64,000 nucleotides of DNA. Source: Streptomyces filamentosus. GTDB taxonomy: Bacteria; Actinomycetota; Actinomycetes; Streptomycetales; Streptomycetaceae. The position numbers were made by a program, and so were the translations under genes. A model generated the notes under the pieces. That model was given only the letters and a program-made list of their open reading frames with translations, did no database searches and was not told where the DNA came from. The stretch covers positions 2,579,001 through 2,643,000 of the forward strand of contig NZ_BNBE01000001.1 of assembly GCF_014654895.1 (NCBI RefSeq). Direction: 5' to 3'. The stretch's first letter is position 1, and each line of letters opens with the position of its first letter. Below, in pieces: positions 25,435 through 33,772 of this stretch.

Positions 25435-26412
25435 ATGGCCAAGAAGCGCCCCCAGACGAAGGCCGGCAAGAGCGGCCAGGCACAGGTCACGAACGGGGAG
25501 ATCCCGGTCGTCGGCGCGCGCGAGCCGTGCCCGTGCGGTTCGGGCCGCCGCTACAAGGCGTGCCACGGCCGGACCGCCGCGCACGCCGCGACCGAGCACG
25601 TCCAGCGCCCCTTCGAGGGCCTGCCCGGCGAGTGCGACCTGGTCGCGCTGCGCGAGCTGGTGCCCGCCGCCACCGTGCCGCTCACCCTGAAGGGCGGCCT
25701 GCCCGAGGGCGTGCCGTCGGTGACGCTCGCGACGGTCCTGCCGATGGCCTGGCCGGCGCTCCGCCGCGACGACGGCTCCGTCCTGCTCGCCCTCCAGAAC
25801 GACGGCACCTCCGGCGACCTGTCCCGCGACCTCGCCGACACCCTCCAGCGCGCGCTGGAGACCGAGCCCGGCAACCCGGTGCCGCCGCGCCGCGTCGACC
25901 CGGAGGGCCCGCGCCTCCAGGAGCTGCTCGACACGGCCGCCCCGTTCGTGCCCGAGGTCCACACCGGCTTCGAGTTCTGGATCCCGCAGTCGGCGGACGG
26001 CGCCGACCCCGAGGTCGCCGCCTCCCTGGAGCGGGCCAACGCGGCCGCGATCCCCACGGTCAAGCTGGACTCGGTCGACGCCGCCTACTGGTGCGAGACC
26101 CCGGAGAAGAACCACCTGCGCTGGGTCATGCCGCACGCGGAGGAGGAGCTCCTCGACGCGCTCGCCCGCCTCCACGTCGCCGGCACCACTTCGATCGGCC
26201 CGGACACCCGGCTCGTCGGCTCCTTCCGCGCCCACGGCCTGATGGTGCCGGTGTGGGACCTGCCCTCGGCGATGACCGCCGAGGAGTGCGAGAAGCCGGC
26301 CGCCGAGTTCGCCGAGCGGCTGGCCGAGGCCCTCGCCGTCGACGCCCCGCTGACCGCCGAGGAGCGCCGTGCGCGCGGCGGCCTCACGAACCGTCAGGTC
26401 ACTCTCAGCTGA
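25435..26412 (+). CDS. SEC-C motif/DUF5926 family protein
   Basis: A 325-residue conserved actinobacterial protein. A Lys-rich N-terminus precedes a SEC-C zinc motif (PCPCGSGRRYKACHG, residues about 31-45), the same motif that ends SecA and binds SecB or ribosomes. The rest (about 60-320) is a DUF5926 domain with no known catalytic site. It is soluble and has no signal peptide. GGGAGA lies about 10 bp before the ATG. Single-gene unit. A link to protein export or ribosome binding is possible from the zinc motif but untested. Confidence 0.82.
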   Translation: MAKKRPQTKAGKSGQAQVTNGEIPVVGAREPCPCGSGRRYKACHGRTAAHAATEHVQRPFEGLPGECDLVALRELVPAATVPLTLKGGLPEGVPSVTLATVLPMAWPALRRDDGSVLLALQNDGTSGDLSRDLADTLQRALETEPGNPVPPRRVDPEGPRLQELLDTAAPFVPEVHTGFEFWIPQSADGADPEVAASLERANAAAIPTVKLDSVDAAYWCETPEKNHLRWVMPHAEEELLDALARLHVAGTTSIGPDTRLVGSFRAHGLMVPVWDLPSAMTAEECEKPAAEFAERLAEALAVDAPLTAEERRARGGLTNRQVTLS

Positions 26413-26429
26413 TACCCCAGGTGGTATCC

Positions 26430-26457
26430 GTCACTGACAGACCGACCAGTCGGTGAC
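26430..26457. promoter_or_regulatory. Imperfect 28-bp dyad with a TetR-like core
   Basis: The core ACCGACCAGTCGGT (26441-26454) is a palindrome with a 2-nt centre, flanked by GTCAC (26430-26434) and GTGAC (26453-26457). It looks like a TetR-family operator but sits between two convergent genes, 18 bp after the DUF5926 stop, with no start codon near. Another small inverted repeat (GATACC/GGTATC, 26411-26428) overlaps that stop. Confidence 0.35.
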
Positions 26458-26552
26458 TTCCGCCACAGCGGAACCTACGGAGCGGTAAATCCCTGTCCGA
26501 ATAACCGAGATCGAATTTGCGAACAGCAGATCTCTTGTTACCGTTCTGGGAG

Positions 26553-26590
26553 CCCGGTCGCTGGTGCATCCCCCGTCGCCAGCGATCGGG
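26553..26590. terminator. Terminator-like hairpin between convergent genes
   Basis: Imperfect 14-bp arms (12 matches) at 26553-26566 and 26577-26590, about 40 bp past the stop of the minus-strand secreted-protein gene. Confidence 0.5.
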
Positions 26591-26629
26591 CGTTTCCATG
26601 CCCGCCCCGCCGTAGCGCCGGGGCCCTCC

Positions 26630-27310
26630 TCAACTCGCTTCGCCGCCGGCCGTGTTGCTGCCCGAGCGGAGCAGCAGCGGCGCGTCGCCGCCCTCCTCCC
26701 CCGCCGCGAACTCCGCCACCGCCGTGTGCGCGCGGGCCGCTCCCGTCCCCGGCTCCCTGGGGGTCTCGCAGGTGCCGGGCTCGTCCCGCGCGGGGACCGC
26801 GCAACGCACCTGGACCGTCCGCCCGCCGGGCGCCATGAGGGTCAGGATCGCGTCGATTCCACGCCGGGTGGCGTTGCGGTAGTACGTCCGCGCCCAAACG
26901 TCCGGTCCCTCGGACAGCACGCAGGTCTGCGCCTCGACGCCCTCGGGCGAGGCGAGTTCGGGACCGCAGCGGCTGACCCGCTCGGGCGCCCCGGCACCCG
27001 CCCCCGCCGGGCCGCCGGTCGGGGCCGGGGGCCGTACCGGAGGACGTACCGGACCGGGAGCGGGAGCGTCCGGGTCCGCCCCCGCGCCGGACGCCGGGCG
27101 CGGGTCCTCCCGGCGGCCGAGTCCGAGGCCGTCGAGCAGCCCCCCGTCCCCGCCCGGCTTCGCGTCGCCCGGAAGCGGGGCCGGGGCCCCGGCCCGGGGC
27201 GGGGCGTCGGCGGACGGGCCGGCCTTCGCGGCGAAGGGCACCAGCACGGCGATCGCGACGGCGGTGCCGAGACCGGCCACGCGGAGTTTCGCCGGGCTCA
27301 GCCGACTCAT
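26630..27310 (-). CDS. unknown secreted protein
   Basis: A 226-residue exported protein starting at ATG 27310 (MSRLSPAKLR) with AGGTGGG upstream. Residues 1-30 are a signal peptide (hydrophobic VAGLGTAVAIAVLVPFAAKA). Residues 31-108 are Pro/Gly/Ala-rich and probably disordered. The C-terminal domain (about 112-205) has four cysteines (SRCG, QTCV, VRCA, GTCE), enough for two disulfides, and a beta-strand-like pattern. I do not recognise the family. The upstream in-frame extension lies across a 14-bp tandem repeat and is not coding-like. Confidence 0.7.
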   Translation of the reverse strand: MSRLSPAKLRVAGLGTAVAIAVLVPFAAKAGPSADAPPRAGAPAPLPGDAKPGGDGGLLDGLGLGRREDPRPASGAGADPDAPAPGPVRPPVRPPAPTGGPAGAGAGAPERVSRCGPELASPEGVEAQTCVLSEGPDVWARTYYRNATRRGIDAILTLMAPGGRTVQVRCAVPARDEPGTCETPREPGTGAARAHTAVAEFAAGEEGGDAPLLLRSGSNTAGGEAS

Positions 27311-27330
27311 GCGACCCACCTGCTCAGTTC

Positions 27331-27372
27331 GGAAGGCGATCTCCGGAAGACGGTCTCCGGAAGGCGATCTCC
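27331..27372. repeat. 14-bp tandem repeat, three copies
   Basis: GGAAGGCGATCTCC, GGAAGACGGTCTCC and GGAAGGCGATCTCC in tandem, 20-60 bp upstream of the secreted-protein start. They may be in its promoter or 5' leader and could act as an iterated protein-binding site. Confidence 0.75.
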
Positions 27373-27569
27373 GGGAGAAGACCACGGACGGTGGGGCGAA
27401 CCTACCGGGGCCGGACGCGCGCCCGGCGGGCCATGCGCCCGATTCCCGTACGCGTCGGCCCCGGACACACCCGTTCGGGTGAACGCCGCCCAGCCGCCCC
27501 GCGCCCCGACCTCCTGGTGCCCGGCGCCGGCCCACCCGTCCCCCGCCCCCACGGAGCGGGGCACCCGCG

Positions 27570-28433
27570 TCAGTACGCGAGTCGGCTCCCGCCGCCCGGA
27601 GCGGTCCTGCTCGCCTCGACCAGGGCGTCCACCACGGCCTCCACGTCCGGCAGCCAGGGCCGCGCGGAGCCGGCCAGCGGGGCCCGCGCCCAGCCGACCT
27701 GTCCGGTGCCCGTCGTGGACGGCGGCAGCAGCAGATAGCCGCCCTCGCCGTGGAAGCGCAGCGAACTGGGCACGCCGTCCGTCGCGTACAGCAGCTCCCC
27801 GAGCCGTTCGAGGTCGTACGGGGCGACCAGGATCGCCCAGCGGGTCGGGGTCGCCACCACCGGTCCGAGGCGCACGCCCATCGCGTCGAGGGCCCGCAGG
27901 GCGCGCGCGCCGGGGACCGCGGGGAGGCTCACCGCGCACGGGGCCCGGCCGCCGGTGGCGAGCACGATCGGGGCGTCCGGGCGCCGGGTCCACCACCAGC
28001 GGACCATCCGCTCGTCGGTGGTGGCGGCCAGGAGGCCGGGATCGAAGGGGTGGGCGCCGGGGACCACGCAGCCGGGGTCGGGGCAGGCGCACACCTGCCC
28101 CTCGCCGGTCCGGGTCGCGCCCCCGGACCGGTCGCCGCCGAACCACTCGGCCCCGAACCGCCCGCCACGATCGCCGCGTACGGGCCGATCGTCCCCCGCC
28201 GACCGTCCGGCCCCGCCCCCGAACCACCGGGCCGCGCCGCCGGAACCGGTCCTCTCCGTCCTCCCCGCGCCCTGTCTCATCCGCGATCCCGCGCGGGCGG
28301 GCTCTTCGAGGCCCACGCCCGGCAGGACCGGCCAGTCCCACTCGACCGCGAAGGTGACCGCCGCGTCCTGCCGTGCGGTCCTCGCCTTGCGCCGGAACCG
28401 GAGCCTGCGTCGCCTTCCGAGGATCTCGCGCAT
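27570..28433 (-). CDS. prim-pol-like (bifunctional DNA primase/polymerase N-terminal) protein
   Basis: A 287-residue protein resembling the N-terminal prim-pol domain. ATG 28433 has AAAGGAA upstream; the longer frame runs into the divergent promoter region. A basic N-terminus (RRRRLRFRRK) is followed by ALTFA-like AVTFAVEWDWPVLPGVG. CACPDPGCVVPGAHPF and MVRWWWTRRPDAPIVLATGG follow, the usual start of this domain. A Gly/Arg/Asp-rich insertion of about 55 residues (about 57-110) interrupts it. The acidic polymerase triad cannot be located with confidence, so activity is uncertain. In Streptomyces this type is commonly found divergent from a GAF-phosphatase gene, as here. Confidence 0.75.
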   Translation of the reverse strand: MREILGRRRRLRFRRKARTARQDAAVTFAVEWDWPVLPGVGLEEPARAGSRMRQGAGRTERTGSGGAARWFGGGAGRSAGDDRPVRGDRGGRFGAEWFGGDRSGGATRTGEGQVCACPDPGCVVPGAHPFDPGLLAATTDERMVRWWWTRRPDAPIVLATGGRAPCAVSLPAVPGARALRALDAMGVRLGPVVATPTRWAILVAPYDLERLGELLYATDGVPSSLRFHGEGGYLLLPPSTTGTGQVGWARAPLAGSARPWLPDVEAVVDALVEASRTAPGGGSRLAY

Positions 28434-29002
28434 GAGCGCTCGTTCCTTTCCGTTGAACGCCGAATCCACATCACACCATGTGCAGATCTCTTCACCGTGC
28501 GTATCAGCGCGTACAGCGTCGGCGGTGCGTCGCCCCGCTCGGGGGCGGGGCCGGCCGGAACGGGGCCGGGTCACAGTCAGGTCGAAACCGGTTCAGAACA
28601 CGATCCCCGCCACGCGGGGAGGGGCCACGGCCTGCGGCACGTACGACGCCGGGGTTCCGCTTCTCGATCCCGGGGCTTCGTCAACTGCCCCTGCCTGTCA
28701 TCGATTACGTACCCCACACGCTCAGAATGACGCGCTTTCAAACGACGCCAGTCGACCGCAAATGGTGCACAGCGGGGGTAATTTTCAGCCAACTTCCAGC
28801 TCGCTTCAACCCCTGTGCACGATCTTCCGGAGCACTCTCCGAACCTCTCCGGAACACCTCCCGGACACCACAATTCCCCAGGGGACGATGCTGGACATCG
28901 CTCCTCGGGTGCGTGTACATGTGGAGACATCGAGCGGCGCAATATGACATGGGGGTTTGCGATGCCTTGGCGTCAAACGCACCGGTCGGAAAGCCGACTG
29001 AG
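28434..29002. other. Divergent promoter region between prim-pol and phosphatase genes
   Basis: About 570 bp, less GC-rich than its surroundings from 28680 to 28980. It should hold both divergent promoters. I see no RNA gene or strong hairpin. The phosphatase reading frame stays open back to 28478, and an ATG at 28949 (MGVCDALAS) is a possible earlier start. Confidence 0.5.
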
Positions 29003-30430
29003 ATGAGTTCCCCACACCTGCCGAAGCACCTTCCGAAAGTGGCCGGAATCGATTCCACGGTTCCCGCTCCACCGCACACTAAGGCGCCCCTCGCGGGTGT
29101 CCCCGCCGCCGCGGCACCGGCCGACGCGGCCCCCGCGCCCGGCGCCCTGATCACGGACCGCCTCGCCGGCTGGGTCTCCGACCTCACCACCCTCCACGAA
29201 CTCACCGAGCGGCTCATCAGGACCTCCGGCCTCGACGAGGCCCTCCACGAGATCCTCGGCGCCGGAGCCGCCCTCGTGGGCGCCCGCCGCGGCCTGGCCG
29301 TCCTCGAACCCGCCGACGGCCTCGGCCCCGCCTCCACCGTCGGCCTCGGCCTCGCCCACGCCGACCTCGGCACCATCGAGACCGTCCCCCGCGGCTCCGG
29401 CAGCTACGGCCGCCTCCTCGACGGGCTCCCCGACCCGGCCGACCCCACCCGCGTCCCCGAGCCCATCGCCATCCGCGACGTCCGCACCGAGGAGGGCCTC
29501 GACCCCCGCCACCGCGAGGTCGCCGCACGCCTCGGCTACGCCGCCAGCTACGCCCTCCCCCTCGCCACCGAGGAGGCGGGCCGGCTCGGTGCCGGCGTCT
29601 GGCTCTACGACGAGCCCGCCGCGCCCACCGACCGCCAGCGCCACCTCGTCGGCCTCTACGGGCGCTTCGCCACCGAGCACCTCGCCCGCCTCCTCCAGGT
29701 CGAGCGCTCCCGCACCCAGGTCTCCACCGTCGCCGAGGAGCTGCTCCCGAGCCGGCTCCCCCGCGTCCCCGGCGTCCGCCTCGCCGCCCGCCACCACACC
29801 GGCCCCCGGGGCGGCGGCGACTGGTACGACGCGCTGCCGCTGCCCGAAGGGGCCCTCGGACTCTCCGTCGGCTCCGTCTCCGGCACCGGCCCGAGCGCGC
29901 TGGCCGCCATGGGCCGGCTGCGCGCCTCCCTGCGCGCGTACGCGGTGATGGAGGGCGAGGACCCCGTCGCCGTCCTCTCCGACCTGGAGCTGCTGCTCCG
30001 GCTCACTGAACCGGCCCGCTCCGCCACCGCCCTCTTCGCCTACGCCGAGCCCGCCGTCCGCCGGCTCGTCCTCGCCGGCGCGGGCCACACCCCGCCGCTG
30101 CTCGTCGGCGAACGCCGCACCGAGTACGTGGAGACCTCGCTCTCCGCCCCGCTCGGCATGCTCTCCTGCTGGGAGGCGCCCAGCGTGGAGCTGTCGCCCG
30201 AGCCCGGAGAAACGGTGCTGCTCTACACGGACGGACTGCTGCGGCGCACCGGCGACCCCATCGACCGGGCCTTCGCCCGGCTCCACGCGGCCGCCGCGAG
30301 CGTGCCCCGGACGGACCGGGACGATCCCGGCGCCGTCGCCGACCACGTCCTGCGGACCCTGCTGCCCGAGGGCCTCGACGCCTCCCTGGAGGGCGAGGAC
30401 GTGGTGATCCTCGCCGCCCGCTTCGACTGA
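29003..30430 (+). CDS. GAF-domain SpoIIE/PP2C-type phosphatase
   Basis: A 475-residue protein. A variable N-terminus is followed by a GAF domain (about residues 58-230) and a SpoIIE-like phosphatase domain (about 250-475). Metal-site motifs are GGDWYD (271-276), YTDGLL (408-413) and GEDVV (464-468). The usual GDVxGHG motif reads GSVSGTG (290-296), so the metal-binding Asp is Ser291, which may weaken or abolish catalysis. The ATG at 29003 has GGAAAG 9 bp upstream; an alternative ATG at 28949 would add 18 residues. The partner is expected to be a phosphorylated anti-anti-sigma factor, but none is adjacent. Confidence 0.82.
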   Translation: MSSPHLPKHLPKVAGIDSTVPAPPHTKAPLAGVPAAAAPADAAPAPGALITDRLAGWVSDLTTLHELTERLIRTSGLDEALHEILGAGAALVGARRGLAVLEPADGLGPASTVGLGLAHADLGTIETVPRGSGSYGRLLDGLPDPADPTRVPEPIAIRDVRTEEGLDPRHREVAARLGYAASYALPLATEEAGRLGAGVWLYDEPAAPTDRQRHLVGLYGRFATEHLARLLQVERSRTQVSTVAEELLPSRLPRVPGVRLAARHHTGPRGGGDWYDALPLPEGALGLSVGSVSGTGPSALAAMGRLRASLRAYAVMEGEDPVAVLSDLELLLRLTEPARSATALFAYAEPAVRRLVLAGAGHTPPLLVGERRTEYVETSLSAPLGMLSCWEAPSVELSPEPGETVLLYTDGLLRRTGDPIDRAFARLHAAAASVPRTDRDDPGAVADHVLRTLLPEGLDASLEGEDVVILAARFD

Positions 30431-30535
30431 GCCGGGCCCCCGCCGCACCCCGCACGGGTCTTCCGGCCCTGGGCCCCCTTCCGTACGACCGTACGATGGA
30501 GGGGGTTCAGTGTCGTACCAAGAGGAGGCAGACCC

Positions 30536-32002
30536 GTGGCCGAGGAGCTCACCCCGGAGACCCCGGAAGAGACCGAGACCGAAGAGCAGGCGATCAAGCA
30601 GCGGAAGAACGGCCTCTACCCGGGCGTGTCCGACGAGCTCGCCGAGAGCATGAAGTCCGGCTGGGCCGACACCGAGCTGACCGGCCTCGCGCCCATCGCG
30701 CAGGCCGACCGGACCGCCGCCCGCCGTGCCGCGCTCTCCGCCCGCTTCCCGGGCGAGCGCCTGGTGATCCCGGCCGGCAACCTGAAGACCCGGTCGAACG
30801 ACACCGAGTACAGCTTCCGCGCCTCCACCGAGTACGCGTACCTCACCGGCGACCAGACCCACGACGGCGTCCTCGTCCTGGAGCCCACCGGGACGGGCCA
30901 CGAGGCCACGATCTACCTGCTGCCCCGCTCGAACCGCGAGAACGGCGAGTTCTGGCTCGACGGCATGGGCGAGCTGTGGGTCGGCCGCCGCCACTCCCTC
31001 ACCGAGGCGGAGCAGCTGCTCGGCCTGCCCGCGAAGGACGTGCGCGAGCTCGCCGCCGCGCTCAAGGAGGCCACCGGCCCGGTCCGCGCCGTGCGCGGCC
31101 ACGACGCCGGCATCGAGGCCGCCCTCACCGACAAGGTGACCGCCGAGCGCGACGAGGAGCTGCGGGTCTTCCTCTCCGAGGCCCGCCTCGTGAAGGACGA
31201 CTTCGAGATCGCCGAGCTGGAGAAGGCCTGCGCCTCCACCGCCCGCGGCTTCGAGGACGTCGTGAAGGTCCTCGACAAGGCCGAGGCCACCAGCGAGCGC
31301 TACATCGAGGGCACCTTCTTCCTCCGCGCCCGCGTCGAGGGCAACGACGTCGGCTACGGCTCCATCTGCGCCGCCGGCCCGCACGCCTGCACCCTCCACT
31401 GGGTCCGCAACGACGGCGCCGTCCGCTCCGGCGACCTGCTCCTCCTCGACGCCGGCGTCGAGACCACCGAGCTGTACACCGCCGACGTCACCCGCACCCT
31501 GCCGATCAACGGCCGGTACACGGAGATCCAGCGCAAGATCTACGACGCCGTGTACGAGGCGCAGGAGGCCGGCATCGCCGCGGTGAAGCCCGGCGCCGCC
31601 TACCGCGACTTCCACGACGCCGCCCAGCGCGTGCTCGCCGAGAAGCTCGTCGAGTGGGGCCTCGTCGAGGGCCCGGCCGAGCGCGTCCTGGAGCTGGGCC
31701 TCCAGCGCCGCTGGACCCTGCACGGCACCGGCCACATGCTCGGCATGGACGTCCACGACTGCGCGGCCGCGCGCACCGAGGCGTACGTCGACACCACGCT
31801 GGAGCCGGGCATGTGCCTGACCGTCGAGCCGGGTCTCTACTTCCAGGCCGACGACCTGACCGTGCCGGAGGAGTACCGCGGCATCGGCGTCCGGATCGAG
31901 GACGACATCCTCGTCACGGAGGACGGCAACCGGAACCTGTCGGACCAGCTGCCCCGCCGCTCCGACGAGGTCGAGGCGTGGATGGCGGCCCTGAAGGGCT
32001 GA
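30536..32002 (+). CDS. pepP: Xaa-Pro aminopeptidase (aminopeptidase P)
   Basis: A 488-residue M24B metallopeptidase that removes an N-terminal residue preceding proline. GTG 30536 follows AGAGGAGG. An N-terminal creatinase-like domain (about 55-210) precedes the pita-bread catalytic domain (about 220-480). Metal ligands are readable as Asp in LLLDAGVE, Asp in ADVTRTLP, His in HGTGHMLG, Glu in VEPGLY and Glu in RIEDDIL. HGTGHMLGMDVHD is the family signature. No signal peptide, so it is cytoplasmic. Monocistronic, closed by a terminator 18 bp after the stop. Streptomyces often have two such enzymes, so the gene symbol is generic. Confidence 0.92.
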   Translation: MAEELTPETPEETETEEQAIKQRKNGLYPGVSDELAESMKSGWADTELTGLAPIAQADRTAARRAALSARFPGERLVIPAGNLKTRSNDTEYSFRASTEYAYLTGDQTHDGVLVLEPTGTGHEATIYLLPRSNRENGEFWLDGMGELWVGRRHSLTEAEQLLGLPAKDVRELAAALKEATGPVRAVRGHDAGIEAALTDKVTAERDEELRVFLSEARLVKDDFEIAELEKACASTARGFEDVVKVLDKAEATSERYIEGTFFLRARVEGNDVGYGSICAAGPHACTLHWVRNDGAVRSGDLLLLDAGVETTELYTADVTRTLPINGRYTEIQRKIYDAVYEAQEAGIAAVKPGAAYRDFHDAAQRVLAEKLVEWGLVEGPAERVLELGLQRRWTLHGTGHMLGMDVHDCAAARTEAYVDTTLEPGMCLTVEPGLYFQADDLTVPEEYRGIGVRIEDDILVTEDGNRNLSDQLPRRSDEVEAWMAALKG

Positions 32003-32020
32003 CCCCGCGCACGTGACCGA

Positions 32021-32052
32021 CGGAGGGCCCCGCTTCCCGGCGGGGCCCTCCG
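32021..32052. terminator. Terminator after pepP
   Basis: A perfect 13-bp stem (32021-32033 and 32040-32052) with a 6-nt loop. Confidence 0.85.
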
Positions 32053-32055
32053 CGC

Positions 32056-32190
32056 GTCCCGGACCCGCGGCCGCGTACGTCCCGGGCCGGTGCTCTCCGC
32101 GCGCTCCGGGCCGGCGGTCCGTGTACGTCCCGGACCCGCGGCCGCGTATGTCCCGGGCGGGCTCTCCGCGCGCTCCGGGCCGGCGGGCCC
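32056..32190. repeat. 71-bp imperfect direct repeat
   Basis: Two adjacent copies (from 32056 and 32127) share GTCCCGGACCCGCGGCCGCG, then TCCCGGGC, GCTCTCCGCGCGCTCCGGG and CCGGCGG blocks. Non-coding, between convergent genes. Confidence 0.75.
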
Positions 32191-32200
32191 TCCGCCCGTC

Positions 32201-32641
32201 TCAGGCCAGCAGGAGGGACCGGGTGTCCTTCCACTTGAGGATCCGGCCGAAGCTGACCACCGCCCCGCCCCGGCCCGACCGGCCGAAGTGGACGTGGTCG
32301 GAGAGCTCCTCGATCAGCCGGAGCCCCCGGCCGTGCTCGGCGTCCGGGCGGGCGGCCGGCGCCTGCGCCCCGGGGAAGCCCGGCCCGGCGTCGGCGACCT
32401 CGATGCGACAGGTCTCCCCGTCCAGGAAGGCCGTCACCCGGTACGCCTCCGAGCCCAGGCCCCCGACGGCGCCGCCCCCGTGCTCGACGGCGTTGGCACA
32501 CGCCTCGGTCAGCGCGACCGACAGCTCGTAGGAGACGTCGGGATCGACGCCCGCCGTCTCCATGGTGCCGAGGAACAGGCGCCGGGCGAGCGGCACGCTC
32601 GCGGCCTCGCGCCGCAGATGGAGTGACCACCAGATGCTCAT
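32201..32641 (-). CDS. SpoIIAB/RsbW-like ATP-binding protein
   Basis: A 146-residue stand-alone GHKL ATP-binding protein. The N-box is LTEACANAVEHG (residues about 45-56), G1 is VADAGPGFPG and G2 is HGRGLRLIEELSD. It is close in layout to anti-sigma switch kinases that hold a sigma factor or phosphorylate an STAS anti-anti-sigma factor. No partner gene is adjacent. The window encodes another protein of this group about 7 kb away and a SpoIIE-type phosphatase nearby, so they could belong to one partner-switching network; this is inference. Confidence 0.82.
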   Translation of the reverse strand: MSIWWSLHLRREAASVPLARRLFLGTMETAGVDPDVSYELSVALTEACANAVEHGGGAVGGLGSEAYRVTAFLDGETCRIEVADAGPGFPGAQAPAARPDAEHGRGLRLIEELSDHVHFGRSGRGGAVVSFGRILKWKDTRSLLLA

Positions 32642-32845
32642 GCTCCAGCCTCCCGGCAGCGGCTCGACATACCCCTAGCTATTGCCGGTGTCAGCGCTCC
32701 GTAAGCACGGGAAAGCGTCAAGAGCGCCCGTTCGGCGGATGCACCGGGCCACCGACCCGGTGTATGTCCCCCCGAACTCTCCCAAGAAGGACCTTGCGGA
32801 CCTGCCGCATGGTGGCGGGGGGCCTGGTGCGATGATGGGGCCGCC

Positions 32846-33625
32846 ATGTCTGCCCCCGCGCTCGCTCCACGGCTGCTGAGGGCCGCGGTGTTCACCGCGG
32901 TCTGCGTCGTGCTGTCCGCGCTGGGACACGCCCTCGCCGCCTGTGCGGGCATCGCCCTGTGGACCCTCCTCGCCGGATTCCTCGGCGTCTTCGGGGTCAC
33001 GGTCCTGCTCACCGGGCGCGAGCGCTCCCTCGGCTTCGTCGTCACCGCCCTCACCGGCGGACAGCTCGCGCTCCACCTGCTCTTCGGCCTCGGCCAGCAG
33101 CAGCTCGCGCTGAGCCCCCGGGCCGACGACGCCCTCGTCCGCATGGCGGCCAAGCTCGTCTGCGGGGCGGGCGCCGCCTCCCTCACCCCCGGCGACGCCG
33201 CCGGGATCCTCAGCCGCGCCGGCATCGACCCCGCCTCCGCCCAGGCCCACGCGGGACTGCACGCGGCCGGCGCGGCCCCCGCCGACGCGCTGCTGCCGAG
33301 CCTGCCGATGCTCCTCGGGCACCTGCTCGCCGCCCTGGTGGCCGGCTGGCTGCTGCGCCGGGGCGACCTCGCCCTGGTCCGGCTCGTCGACCTCTCCGAG
33401 CGGCGGGCGGCCGAGCTGGCCGAGAACGCCCCGGCCCGCTCCCTGCGCGCCGCGCTCCGGCTCGTACGGGCCCTGCTCGCCGGCCTGTCGGCGCTGGCCC
33501 CGGCCGGTCCGCGCGGCCGGCTCCGCGGCGCCTTCGACACCTCGCCGCCGCCGGTGGCCGAGGCACTCCAGCACACGGTGATCCGCCGCGGCCCGCCGGC
33601 CGCCGCCTGCGTCCTCGCAGCCTGA
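32846..33625 (+). CDS. integral membrane protein at the head of the copper cluster
   Basis: A 259-residue membrane protein with an N-terminal hydrophobic block (three helices in residues 8-80) and another pair near 140-170. The C-terminal half is basic and Ala/Arg-rich. A conserved His-Leu-Leu-Phe and several His in the second half (AHAGLHAAG) might bind metal, but no known motif is present. It lies 147 bp upstream of the YcnI-like gene on the same strand, so a role in copper handling is suggested by position only. Confidence 0.7.
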   Translation: MSAPALAPRLLRAAVFTAVCVVLSALGHALAACAGIALWTLLAGFLGVFGVTVLLTGRERSLGFVVTALTGGQLALHLLFGLGQQQLALSPRADDALVRMAAKLVCGAGAASLTPGDAAGILSRAGIDPASAQAHAGLHAAGAAPADALLPSLPMLLGHLLAALVAGWLLRRGDLALVRLVDLSERRAAELAENAPARSLRAALRLVRALLAGLSALAPAGPRGRLRGAFDTSPPPVAEALQHTVIRRGPPAAACVLAA

Positions 33626-33772
33626 CGCGGTCCGCTCCACGAGGGAGCGGGGCCGCGCCCGACCGCGCCCCTCCACCCGGGAACCCCCCGCGGCCCGGGG
33701 GCCGGACCGGACCGCCTTCCTCCTCCGGGGCTCCCTCCGCGGACCCCCTTCACCGAGCCGGAGTGTCTCCTC

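Noticed and set aside
26400..26600. Riboswitch or structured RNA in the AT-richer spacer after the DUF5926 gene
   Set aside because: Small hairpins are present (26411-26428, 26507-26534, 26553-26590), but no gene starts downstream and no known riboswitch core was recognised.
28973..31756. A 927-residue minus-strand open frame across the phosphatase and pepP genes
   Set aside because: It mirrors two genes with strong catalytic motifs on the plus strand; long antisense frames are common at this GC content.
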